DNA of 64,000 nt from Vanrija pseudolonga (Eukaryota > Basidiomycota > Tremellomycetes > Trichosporonales > Trichosporonaceae): NCBI RefSeq assembly GCF_020906515.1, contig NC_085850.1:496001-560000 (forward strand), given 5' to 3'. The notes beneath the pieces are model-generated. The model saw only the letters and a list, made by a program, of their open reading frames with translations. It had not been told where the DNA came from and searched no databases. Below are positions 10,335-20,046 of this stretch, piece by piece. Each line of letters begins with the position of its first letter. The first letter of the stretch is position 1. A program made the position numbers and the translations under genes.

Positions 10335-12734
10335 CTAAAAGAACGCAACCGACAGCCCCTCGCGCGTGAGCTTGTCGTGCCAGTCGACGATCCTCCCCGT
10401 CTCGTCCGTCTCCTCCCACACCTTCTCCACAAGGGCGATGTTGTCGAGCCACACGCGCTCGGGGCCCGTGCGCACGAGGAACGACATGGCGCGCTTCCTG
10501 TCGTGGTCCGTGATGCTGAGGCAGGCCGCGAGGAATGCAGGCAGCGCAAGGAAGCCCCACAGGTCGCCCGAGGGGAACTGCGTGATGCTCGACAGGAGCG
10601 AGAGCATCTCAGTCCCCGCGCGCCGCAGCACAGTGTGTAGCCCGCCGACGCGGTGCACAGACTGGTACAGCACGATGAGCGTGCACAGACGCCACATCTC
10701 GCCCGCGATCGTGCGCGTCACGAGCGCCGAGCTGTCGACGTTGTGTGGCGACACGGGCGCCGGCGTCCACGATCGCAGGTCGGACTCAATCTCGTCCGCG
10801 TCCGCCTTGATGCTCGCCGCTGACCGCGTGTTGAGTTCCGAGCAGAGGTTGACCACGCGCGCGAGCAGCGTCATGATCGCGTCCGGCATGCCGAGGTACG
10901 GCGATGCCCACGGCTCCTCGTCGCCCTCGTCTGCGGGCTCGTGTGCGCGGACGTCCATGTAGAAGTTGAATCTGGCGGGTTAGCAGCGTTAACAAGGGGA
11001 CCTCTACACCCACATTGTCCGGCGGCCGCGCTGAACGATGCACCGCGAAAGGTCTGAGATTGCGTACAGCCGCAGAGAGAACGTCTCGGGCGTGCGCAGG
11101 TCCCAGAGCGACAGTGACGGGTGGTCACCCGGGAAGACGGACCGCACGAGTCTGTCGCCAAGCGCGAGCATGCTGTAGCTGGGTGCTGCGCCACCACGGA
11201 TAAACTCCACAAGCTGGAGGTCGATGACACCCCACAGTCTGGCCTGTCAGCTTGGTCACAAATTTGGCCACTCACAAGTCACTCAGCTCTGACTGCTTCG
11301 TGATCTGGATGTTCCTCAACTCGTGAATGGCGTCCTCGGTCCACTTTGCGCTCTCGAGGTCGCTCGCAAATGGTGTCGACACGTGGTCGACGTACAGCGT
11401 GATCTTCTTTGTCGCCGCTGTCGTGTCTCCACTCTCGGCTGCAGACGCGCCCATAAGGTCCTCGGGGATGCCAGCACCCTTGCACGCCAGCTCGACGAGC
11501 TTTGGACGGCGGTCCTTGTGTCCTTCTGGGCCAGAAGCAAACAGGAAGATGTACGCCGCTGCGACGGCATAGCGCACTGCCCTCATGACGCCTGGCACGG
11601 AGTCAGCTTAATCCCAGCAACCACACTCACTGTTCGTGTCGTTGAGGGCGAGAATCCTTGCCCTGGCATAGTCCCGCTTGTGCTCAGTCAACCCAACGAG
11701 CCAGCTGTCGACGACGCGGGCGTAGATCTCGGCGAGGCTCACGCCCTGGCGCATTGGCCGGTCGCTCGACAAGAACAGCACCCTGCTGCCCGTGTTGAAG
11801 CTCCCGGCACCCGATGACCCAGCCTGGGGGTTGAAGCTCGCGCTGAGCGAGTTCCAGAACTCCTCAACAGCGGAGCTCACGCCACCCAGTGGCTCGGTGC
11901 TGGCGTCGATTGCCAGCGTGCCGTCCGCCGTGGTGGTCAGGACCGCCGTCGGCCCGTTCCCATCTGGCCAGTCGAACAGGGGCTGACTGAACGGTGTGGT
12001 GAAGAGCGGGCGCGTCGCGTCGGCGGGCGGCACGAGGCCGTTCCACAGCGCGAACGGCGTGACGCCGTTGCTGTCGGACGGGGTAGGCGGGAACGGCGCG
12101 GCGGCGGGTAGGGGCACCGGCTGGTTCGGGAGCGGCGTGCGCGAGCTCACGCTGCTCACTGACCCCACTGAGATGCTCGTTGCTGGGCTTGAGGCGATCG
12201 GCTGGCGGGCGGAGGTCGGCCGGGCGGCCATCGGCGCGGGGGGCGAGACGGACGCGATGCCTGCGCCGGCCGCCGCCGCGAGGGACGACAGGCCCGACAG
12301 CGTCGACGCGGCGTCGTCCACGCCCGCCGTGGGCGACTTGGACAGCGTGAACGCTGGCCGGCCGGGCATCGAGGTGCGGCCAGAGCACTCCCATGGCCCG
12401 GCGAGACACCGCTGGCAGTAGCCTTCTGGGCTCCAGATCTCATCGCACTTCTTGCCGCGTCTGGAGTAAGTATTGTGTCGGGACGGGGTACCAACCGCTT
12501 GCATGTGCCGCCTGTGGTGTCAGCGTACTGGAGAGAGGAGGGGCAAGCTGCGATAGCGTTCCGCGCGCACGTCATGCGGCATCGCACGGCGCGGCGCAGC
12601 GCAGCGCGCGCTTAAGCCGAGATAGGTTGCTACTCACATCCTGTGCGAGACCTCTTGAAGAGGCCGCGCCGTCGGCGCACGACGCGGGGCGCGGGCTCCT
12701 GCTGCGTCGTTAGGTCGATGCCTTCGTTGCTCAT
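10335..12734 (-). CDS. Zn2Cys6 transcription factor (cluster 1)
   Basis: This is a fungal binuclear zinc-cluster regulator. Six exons (12734-12638, 12511-12496, 12460-11631, 11591-11276, 11238-11014, 10971-10335) give 706 residues. The zinc cluster spans residues 33-63 as C-x2-C-x6-C-x9-C-x2-C-x6-C, but it is assembled from three exons. Exon 1 provides the first base of Cys33. A 16-nt microexon encodes the rest of Cys33 through Lys37 and part of Arg38. Exon 3 carries the remaining four cysteines. A basic stretch (RRRRGLFKRSR) precedes the cluster. The middle is a long Pro/Ser/Ala-rich region, and the C-terminal half is helical, like the fungal transcription-factor middle homology region. It sits at the end of the hydrolase and UNC93 group, so it is the obvious candidate regulator of that group. 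Confidence 0.88.
12496..12511 (-). other. 16-nt microexon inside the zinc cluster
   Basis: The exon is flanked by CACAG on its 5' side and GTTGGT on its 3' side, between introns of 126 and 35 nt. It encodes the second zinc ligand and completes the first. Skipping it removes both and shifts the frame. Confidence 0.8.
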
Positions 12735-14000
12735 GCGAGAGTGGTGGTTGTTGTTATTGTTTCAAAGTGACATGAGGTTGTGAGATGTGGGGGTGGGTGG
12801 GCGACAGAGTGGGGGTGGAGGGGGGGCAAAGTGTGACCTTATTCCTCTCTTTGATGTTGTTGGGCTGGGCTGGGCGAAAAGTCGGACAAGGCGGTAATCA
12901 ATATCACATTAGCCACATGGCACGACGTCCTCTGGCCATCTCCCTTGCATACCCTTGCTTGCATCTCGGTCTCCTTCTTGGCATCGGGGGGTTGGTTGTC
13001 ACTCTCTGCGTCGCCCGGAGCAGTCAAGTCGACTGACTCAGTGGGGGCGGCGCGTGGGGGAGGAGGGGGGAGGGAGGCGCCTTAACGAGCCGAGGATGAT
13101 TTCTAATATTTGGTATAAGCGCTTGTAATTTGTTGTTCCTGCTGCTGCTGCAAAGTCGGCACTGGCCCGGTGCCGGCCTTTCCGTGTCTCAGGCGTCAGC
13201 ACGCGAGCAGTCAAGGACATCAGCCTGAGCCCATGCCAAATGCCTGCGGGGGGTACAGTTGAGCCAGAGCCAGAGAGCACGGGGGAGAATCTGGGACCGA
13301 TGTGAGATCTGCCAATTCGTGTTGCGATGCCTCGAGCTGCGAGCCACCACCACCCCAGGTCGGACGACGCGGGCAATGCCGGGTGGGCACCGTGGAATGC
13401 CGCATTGTACTACGAACTGTCGAGTTGTCGCCTCGCGATCATGGGACAGACAAGGTCGACAGACTCATGTCTACCACTCCCCCCAGTCTTATAAAGACGC
13501 TCCAAAGCGCTCGAGCCTGCAACTATACGCGCTGGCATGGACCCCGTGATGAGCATCGACAGCTTTACGCGCTTGGAGATAACGAGCAAGGGTGGGAGCA
13601 GCGAGATGTATGCTCGTGACCCTCCCACTACACGGTCACCAGCTGCCAACCACCTCTCCAAAAGCATGCTCCGAACCGAAGTCAAATGCTCTCTCTCCTC
13701 GCTTTATCCTGCCAAGCCTCGTGTTGCAAGACTGATAACATCACCGATGTAGCCGAGTACGAATTGAAATAGGTCCTGAACCCCCACCTCGCGTGGCCCT
13801 GCCGCGCGCTTGCTATCCGCCAAGGGGCTGATTAGGTTGGCCCACATATGTGCGACTGCCAGCAGTGGTGATATATCTGAGTCGCATGCACCGGCGTACC
13901 GATGGCATAAGGGTGACATTGAGATACAATGAAAGATTATGACCGTTGAGTGTCGTGGTTTGAGAGCCTCGTCCGCTTCCTGCCTGCCTGCAGCACCTCC
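12735..14000. other. Intergenic, no gene seen
   Basis: This 1.27 kb stretch is upstream of the first zinc-cluster regulator and downstream of the Cys-rich protein gene. It has short frames only and a few CTG triplets near 13140. I see no motif that I can defend. Confidence 0.5.
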
Positions 14001-14852
14001 CTACAGCAACGCGCCTACCGCGGCCAGAGCTCCCAACCCGATCACCAGCAATTGCGGCAGGCGATACCCGACCGGCGCGCTAGAATGGTACCGGTGTACG
14101 ACCAGGATTTGCTGCTTGCACGGGTCGGTCCAGTTCAGCCAGCCACGGGCTCGGATTGCAAGCAAGGACGAGAAGTTCTCGTCGCAGGTGCACTGGGCGA
14201 TCGCAGGGCTGTTGAGCACGTCGACCGACCCATTCGTGATGAGGAACACTTGCGAGTTGTGCCATCCACAGATGTAGGTCGCACATTGCATGTAGTTGAA
14301 GTAGCATGTGGAGAGGTATGTCGTGCGTTGCATGAATGAATTCTTGGGCGAACGCGGGTCGGAGCCGTCAAAGTTCCACTTGTCCGAGTCGTGTGTTGAA
14401 CCAGCGTAGCCGTCGTTGCACTTCTTGAGAGACGACCCATTGAACTTGGTGAAGGCGATGGTTGTTCGGTCGACCTGGCAGGTGATGTTGTTGGTGGAGT
14501 ATGCGTTTGATATCTCGGGAGTTTGGTAGAAGAACATGCACGCCGCTTTGGCACAGTCCGAGTTCTGTTCTGGCCAGATGAACTGCCAAGTCGGGACGGA
14601 GATAACTGTCGACAGCTGAGAATCTTGGGATGCCGGCGACGGTGCAGGAGGCGCCTGCGAATGCGGGAATGTGAAGCTGATTGTTGTCGTCAGGTTCGGC
14701 GGACGCACGGGTCCGTCCTCGGAGGAGGTCGTCTGGGGCGGGACAGCGGCCGCGGTTGGGCCAGTTGGCGCCGACGTGACGGTTAGGGAGACGCTCATGG
14801 TGTGTCCTCCGAGATGGATGTGCTTGTGAAGAGAGACTGTGGTGGCAAACAA
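14001..14852 (-). CDS. Cys-rich, probably surface protein with hydrophobic C-terminus
   Basis: I do not recognise the family. A single open frame gives 283 residues from the first ATG. A second in-frame ATG at 14798 (MSVSLTVTS) would give 265 residues and may be the true start. The N-terminal third is Thr/Pro/Ser-rich. The core carries about 11 cysteines, including the pairs DCAKAAC and QCTC, and N-glycosylation sequons (NIT, NGS, NWT). The protein ends in a hydrophobic run (LPQLLVIGLGALAAVGALL), as in GPI-anchored or tail-anchored surface proteins. No clear signal peptide is seen at either start, so an unseen upstream exon is possible. It is divergent from the first of two secreted tandem paralogues. 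That supports a cell-surface role but does not prove it. Confidence 0.6.
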   Translation of the reverse strand: MFATTVSLHKHIHLGGHTMSVSLTVTSAPTGPTAAAVPPQTTSSEDGPVRPPNLTTTISFTFPHSQAPPAPSPASQDSQLSTVISVPTWQFIWPEQNSDCAKAACMFFYQTPEISNAYSTNNITCQVDRTTIAFTKFNGSSLKKCNDGYAGSTHDSDKWNFDGSDPRSPKNSFMQRTTYLSTCYFNYMQCATYICGWHNSQVFLITNGSVDVLNSPAIAQCTCDENFSSLLAIRARGWLNWTDPCKQQILVVHRYHSSAPVGYRLPQLLVIGLGALAAVGALL

Positions 14853-15823
14853 AGATCAGTTTGCATCATGGTGCGGTTGGGAAGCTTGGGCTTCACATTA
14901 CCCCGGATCGACGACAGTCGGTTCCCGGTCAGCAGACTAGCCGACAGGTTTGAACAACGTGCATTCTTGACAGAGTGCGGCTGTCGTCAGGCAGAAGAGG
15001 TGGCCTTGCCTAATTTGGTGGGGGTGTTCCTAGTGAAACGCAAGCGTGGAAGTTGTTGCTAGAGAGTGCCGCGCGAGGTCTACGACTAACCCCCCAGTCC
15101 GTCACTAGTGTGTGGTATGTTGGTTGGTGCCTGTTTACAACTGCCGACATCGTGACATCTTTTTATATCTTTGCTTTGCGGCGTGCCCACCTCCAGCACT
15201 TCGCCCAGATCTCCTACGGTTTCGGTCCTCTTCTCTCCTCATGCTTGAGGCGTGTTGTCCAGATCAAAGCCGGCGGCACGAGCGGGACTGGCTTGATGGC
15301 AGAGCGGCCTCACTGAGCCCCTCGTCCAAACTGACAAAGGCATGACTTAAAAGGTGGGGCGTTTCACATCGCGACGCGTCTTCCTTCCCCTTCAACAACA
15401 GTACCTGTGAGGCTCCCCATCAGAGCAGTGTGAGTGCTTTCGTTATTAGCTATGTGCCCTGCTAACGTTTCAGAGGGGCCTCAATGCAGACACCTCCGAG
15501 GGGTCGCTTCGGGAGGTGGCAGCGCCTCCAAAGAATACCGAGAACACTCACGACTGAACGTCTGACCCCGGTCCCAGGCCGCCTCGCCTTCGCCAACGAA
15601 CCCCTCTCTCAGCGCAAGCGGGCACGATGCTGTGTTCTTCCCCTCCGTTTTACCCCCTCTCGGCGATGGTTAGTGAAACGGTATCATGGCCAGCGCGTTG
15701 TTTGCAAGGGAGTAGCAGTTGCTGTTTGTCTGACGCGTCTGGAGCTGTCCCGTCGCGCATAAACAACGAGCAAGGAGTGCTCGATTCCTCGCTCACCCTT
15801 CTTCCCAAGGCCCTCCCTCTATC
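14853..15823. promoter_or_regulatory. Divergent promoter region between surface and secreted protein genes
   Basis: This 970-bp region separates two divergent genes. On the plus strand a canonical small intron (15430-15473) lies about 350 bp before the ATG at 15824 and may interrupt the 5' untranslated region. No other gene is seen. Confidence 0.4.
15430..15473 (+). other. Possible 5'-UTR intron
   Basis: This 44-nt segment starts GTGAGT, contains GCTAACG as a branch site and ends TTTCAG. It matches coding introns of the window in every respect but lies upstream of the first ATG of the secreted-protein gene, so it would be a leader intron. Confidence 0.4.
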
Positions 15824-17309
15824 ATGATCCGCCTCATTCAGTACTCGGTTTTGCTTACCTACTTGGCCGCCAGTGTTTTCCTTCCTCACGTCAACGGTGC
15901 AGTGTGCAAGGCCAAGAGTGTGAGTCCGGATACTTGCTAGACTGCTTACGGTTACTCACCTTCACAGAATTCGCAGAACAACGCTGTTACACTGTCTTCG
16001 GCCGGCGGTTCCCTTAGCGAGACTGTACGCCAAGCAGTGACATGCATGACTTGCTGACCTCTAGTCGGCCAAGCCAGTGCTCAAGACGGATGCGAGTTCG
16101 TCGCCCATTCTCCCTGGACTGGCGGCCACCCCTGCCGTGCTGGCCGAAGTTCCTCAGTGGCAGGGTGGCGGCCCCCCCTGTCCTCCATTCCTGACCGACA
16201 TCAAATGGGACGTTATCGATGCCCAAATCATTTTAAGGACCGAACCTGACGGCGTCGTACGACTGAGTGGGGACAGGATGTGTTGCATGGGCAGATGCGA
16301 GAGCTGGAGCAAGGCGGACGGGACGACCATCACCACTACCTGGGCTAACACCTTTGAAGCCGCCGTGGGCTTTGAGCCCAAAGCGGCTGTCACGGGCCTC
16401 TTCAAGTCCATACCTTTCAAGCCCTCCTTCAAGGACTCGGTCACATACACATATGCGGTTGCCACATCACAGTTGACAACGAGCACTTGTGACAACCAAC
16501 CGCCCCTTGCGGGAAAGAACTGCCAAGCCGTCCTGTTCCAGCCATACGTTCTTCGCGTGCAATACAACGCGACCGTTACGCAGCGGTGCGGCGCTTTCTC
16601 CGACAACGATAATGGTCCGCCACCGGCTGCCCCGATCTACCTGTACAATAAAACAGTCGATATCCCCCTAGTATACTCCGTGAATGGCAAGGACGGCGCT
16701 CCTTACGGTGTCAACGACTGTTGGGGGGACTGCCTTGCCCCCGATGTGGCCAAGCCAGGCTGTGAGGCCAACAAAACAGCACCGTCAGCCTCTGGTGGAA
16801 GCAGGTGGGAGATGATGACCCTTTGCTGTAATGAACTCACACCTCAGCGGCGGCAACACTGTCACCATCAATGGAGACGGCAACAACGTGACGTGCGTGC
16901 ATAGTGCTTTGGAGTCGCAGATCACTAATGCGGGCCAACTCCAGAATTAACGATGGCGGCAAGAATGGCTTGTCAGACCAGTCCAGCTCCTCGTTGTCTC
17001 GCACCGTCGGGGTTTTTGGCGGGGGAGGTGGCTCGGGTACCAGGCCAACCGAGTCGAGCCAAGGAGACTCGACGAGCACGTCTCGTAAGAAGTCCAAGCA
17101 CACATCCACGAATGACGGATCGCCGGGTGAGTCTAAGACGCATCGTCGCCGCCATGCCTGGCTGACTGACTGTTGTAGGGCCCACTACCACGGCCCACCA
17201 GTGGGCACCTACGACAACTGACGACTCGGCACCCACGACAACTCCTAAGTCGGCCAAGTCAACCAAGACGAAGAAGGGTGGCCATAGCACCACGACTGCG
17301 AATTCGTAG
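15824..17309 (+). CDS. Secreted Cys-rich protein, tandem paralogue 1
   Basis: I do not recognise the family. Six exons (15824-15919, 15968-16024, 16065-16804, 16848-16892, 16945-17126, 17179-17309) give 416 residues. Residues 1-26 form a clear signal peptide (hydrophobic core VLLTYLAASVFL, small residues before the cut). The core shares blocks with the next gene: RMCCMGRC, a Thr-rich TITTTWAN segment, NCQAVLFQPYVLRVQYNA and DCWGDC. The C-terminal third is Gly, Ser, Thr and Lys rich with repeated PTTT units and no membrane anchor, so it is probably O-glycosylated and wall-associated or secreted. Exon 1 is 96 nt in both paralogues, which supports duplication of the whole gene. Confidence 0.75.
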
Positions 17310-18088
17310 CAGGACTGATTCCTGTGCTGTGATCAAACCTGACCTGGCCTGGCGCCAGCCCGCCATGATGCTGTACCCTGTCCGAGTATCTAGAAAAACA
17401 CTGTCGATAGTCTCTGTGAATGAATGCCGCGCTCCCTGGTGGACGCGTGATCTTGCTTTGGCGGTGCTTCAGTTGCTATAATGAATATAGACGTTAGACT
17501 GAGAGTGTCTAGATGTTAATGCGCGACAGCGTCAGGTGGACACTGGCTTGTGCCTTGCTAGTGGCACCTTCCAGGTGCGGTGCGGCGGTGTCCATGGCCG
17601 CGTTGACGACGGGGTCCCTCACGACGACCTCACTCCTACCATGGGCCGCACCGCCCATGATTGTGGAACATACGTATGCTCGGGACACGCTTCATGCACA
17701 TAAGGTTGGTTGCTTAGTTGCATTAAGCTGCTAGTGGAGGCAGTGTGGTATGCTAGCAATAGACGGAACCGGTGTTGAAAACGCCCGAGGTGGCAGTTGT
17801 GGCGCCAAACATGAGTGAGACACCCGTCGACTGCTCCATGCTGCTGCTGTGTTGAGGCCGTCGACGAGGAAACATGGCGGTGTGCATCGCTACTCAGCTC
17901 AGGTAAAGCCTCGGACGCTTCGAGAAGCTCCGTGTGATCTCCCTACTGAATCTGTCAAGTGGCGAGGGGAGATGTGGACAGCACCTCTGCCTATAAAACA
18001 CGCTGAGAAAAGGAGAGCCAGACGAACTCGCCATCCACTTCCCTCCCATCACCCTCCACTAAATAACAACAGCAAATCACAATATAGA
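17310..18088. promoter_or_regulatory. Promoter region of tandem paralogue 2
   Basis: This 779-bp spacer is between the two tandem secreted-protein genes. It holds the TATA box at 17992. A 73-codon frame at 17513-17734 with a hydrophobic start was considered and not accepted. Confidence 0.5.
17992..17997 (+). promoter_or_regulatory. TATA box of secreted paralogue 2
   Basis: TATAAA lies 97 bp upstream of the ATG at 18089, in the context CCTATAAAAC. It is a strong consensus match. Confidence 0.65.
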
Positions 18089-19181
18089 ATGCTTGCCTTT
18101 GACCACTTGATTCACGTTCTTTGGGCCTTCGCCGCCTCGTCCCTCGTTACTCGAGTACAAGGGGCCGCCATCAACATCAACAATGTGAGCTCTTTTGTAC
18201 TGCACAGGCCATCAGCTCACCTCAGCAACACGAGTTGGGCGCCAGAGGGGACTCGCCGTACGAGCCGTCTTGCGGCGACGTCCAGACAACAATCGGCTGG
18301 CAGCCGATCAGTTGGGAGCTTATCCCCAAGAACGGGACTTCCGACGTCATTCGTCTCAGTGAGGACAGGTACTGCTGCGGTGGCATCTGCCCAAACTTCA
18401 TAAAGACGCAGACGCATACTGTGACGACGACTTGGTCCAACTCTGTCCAGGCATCGTTTGGCATCAACACCCTCCAGGCAGGCCAAGGGCTCTTGAGCAA
18501 GGCCGCCGCCAAGTTTGACTTTGGAGACACGTACACCTACTCGGAGTCCGTGTCATCCGCCGACCTCACGACAGACGAGTGCAAAGACAAGCCGACCCGT
18601 AGCGGGCTCAACTGCCAAGCTGTGGTCGTCCAGCCCTACTTTCTCCGCATCTACTACAACGCTCAGGTGTACAAGACTCAGACCTGCGAGAGGCCGCATC
18701 TGAAGACGGAGGAAATCCCAGGCTCGCGATTCTCTGTCACCAACGAGTATGTTGACATCCCCAAGAAACGCATCGACACGAACGGCAAGGAGGTCCCGGA
18801 CGGCATCTTCGACTGCTGGGGCGAATGCCAGAGGGCCGACCCCAACTACTGCTCCGGCGCGAGCCCGAGCAGCAGCCCAAGCCCAATCCCCCAGCAGCAG
18901 GGAGACGGCAAGTGAGTTTCGTCGGAGTGTGTACATCACAGGTCTAACCCAGCAGAACTCACCCAGGCGTACCGCCGGCCGGACCCGTACCAGACAGCGG
19001 TAGCGGCAGCGGCAGTGGCTGCGGCAGTGGTAGTGGCAGCGGCTGCGACAGTGGCAGCGGCAGCGGTGGCCCCAGTGGCTGGCAGGATTCCCAGCAGAGT
19101 GCGGCAGATTACCAAGTGCAGTCGGCCCCTCCGCCGCAGGCCACACAGACTGATGATTCCGGTGGGTTGGTCCCCTCCTAA
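18089..19181 (+). CDS. Secreted Cys-rich protein, tandem paralogue 2
   Basis: Family unknown; paralogue of the gene at 15824-17309. Three exons (18089-18184, 18226-18911, 18956-19181) give 335 residues. A signal peptide ends near TRVQGA at residues 22-27. Shared blocks with paralogue 1 are RYCCGGIC, a VTTTWSN segment, NCQAVVVQPYFLRIYYNA and DCWGEC, so the double-Cys and the DCW-G-(D/E)-C motifs define the family within this window. The C-terminal tail is a Gly-Ser repeat containing two cysteines (alternating GS units from about residue 272), then a Gln-rich end. The last intron can be read as GT-AG with acceptor at 18955 (44 nt); a GC-donor alternative would remove four residues. The role is unknown; a wall or secreted structural protein is a guess. 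Confidence 0.75.
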
Positions 19182-20046
19182 GACCGCTTGGACGCTGCAT
19201 CGCCTCCTATCCCATCCCTCGTACATGCACCACCACATGCCGTGGGCCTGCTATCCCACGCTCCTTTCTTTGACCAGGACGCTACATAGATACTTGAACA
19301 ATGCAACGCGTGATGCCCTACGACCCGTTAATCGGATGCATTGTGAATACGGCCGCGCAGCCAGCCGCTGGCCCCTGTGACCTTGGTGCAATCGCGATAT
19401 CTCCCAATGACACCGCCACCACACAGGCACCACCACACGGTGCTAGCGGTGTTGGCCACGGAACAACAGTTGTACTGTTAATCCCTCTGGTCAACACGGC
19501 GCGGGTTCGAGCCCGCTCGCTGAATCCGAACCGGTCCCAGGAGGAAGGGGACTGGCGGCCGGGGTTCGGGAGCGGGGGAGATACTCTTTTGTGTGCGTGT
19601 GTGGTGTGGTCGGCAACACTGCCGACAACCGTTATCTCCCGCCAGCCGCGCTCCACCCGCCCGTTATCGGTTCGGCCAACACTCGACCCCACCAACCAAC
19701 AGTCAACGGCCATTACCATTCGCGCGACATCAACTCATGCATGCTGCTGGCGTCGTCTCCTGCTGACCGCCCCGCACGCCGCTGCATACATCCACCCGCC
19801 CAACCCACACACCCCCCCCCGGCCCGCCCAAACGAACAAGCGCGGATACGCTACGCGACGCGCTGCCGGCGTTTAAGCGGCGACTACAAGCGCTGTTCGC
19901 TTGTTGTGCCTGCTGCCCCCCACCCCGCATGTCCAACTTTTTCCAACCCCGCAGACGTTGCTTGGCGACCGCCGACAATGTTGACAGACGCATGCTAAAG
20001 GTCGAGTCCGGCCGGCGTTTGGCTCGACTCTTGCCTATCGCTCATA
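19182..20046. promoter_or_regulatory. Formamidase upstream region with repeat copy and GATA-type sites
   Basis: It contains the second copy of the 92-bp repeat (19505-19596) and two GATA-factor type sites read on the minus strand (AGATAA at 19632-19637 and CGATAA at 19664-19669), 380-415 bp before the formamidase ATG. GATA factors mediate nitrogen repression in fungi, which would fit a formamidase. No gene is seen here. Confidence 0.45.
19505..19596 (+). repeat. 92-bp dispersed repeat, copy 2
   Basis: This is the reverse-complement partner of 6051-6142, with two mismatches in 92 bp. It begins GTTCGAGCCC (B-box-like) and contains CTTTT near its end. The flanks of the two copies are not similar, so the boundaries are real element ends or truncation points. 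Confidence 0.7.

Noticed and set aside
17513-17734. 73-codon frame with a hydrophobic N-terminus between the tandem secreted genes
   Set aside because: A signal-like start only; no Cys pattern or similarity to the neighbours, and it overlaps their promoter space.
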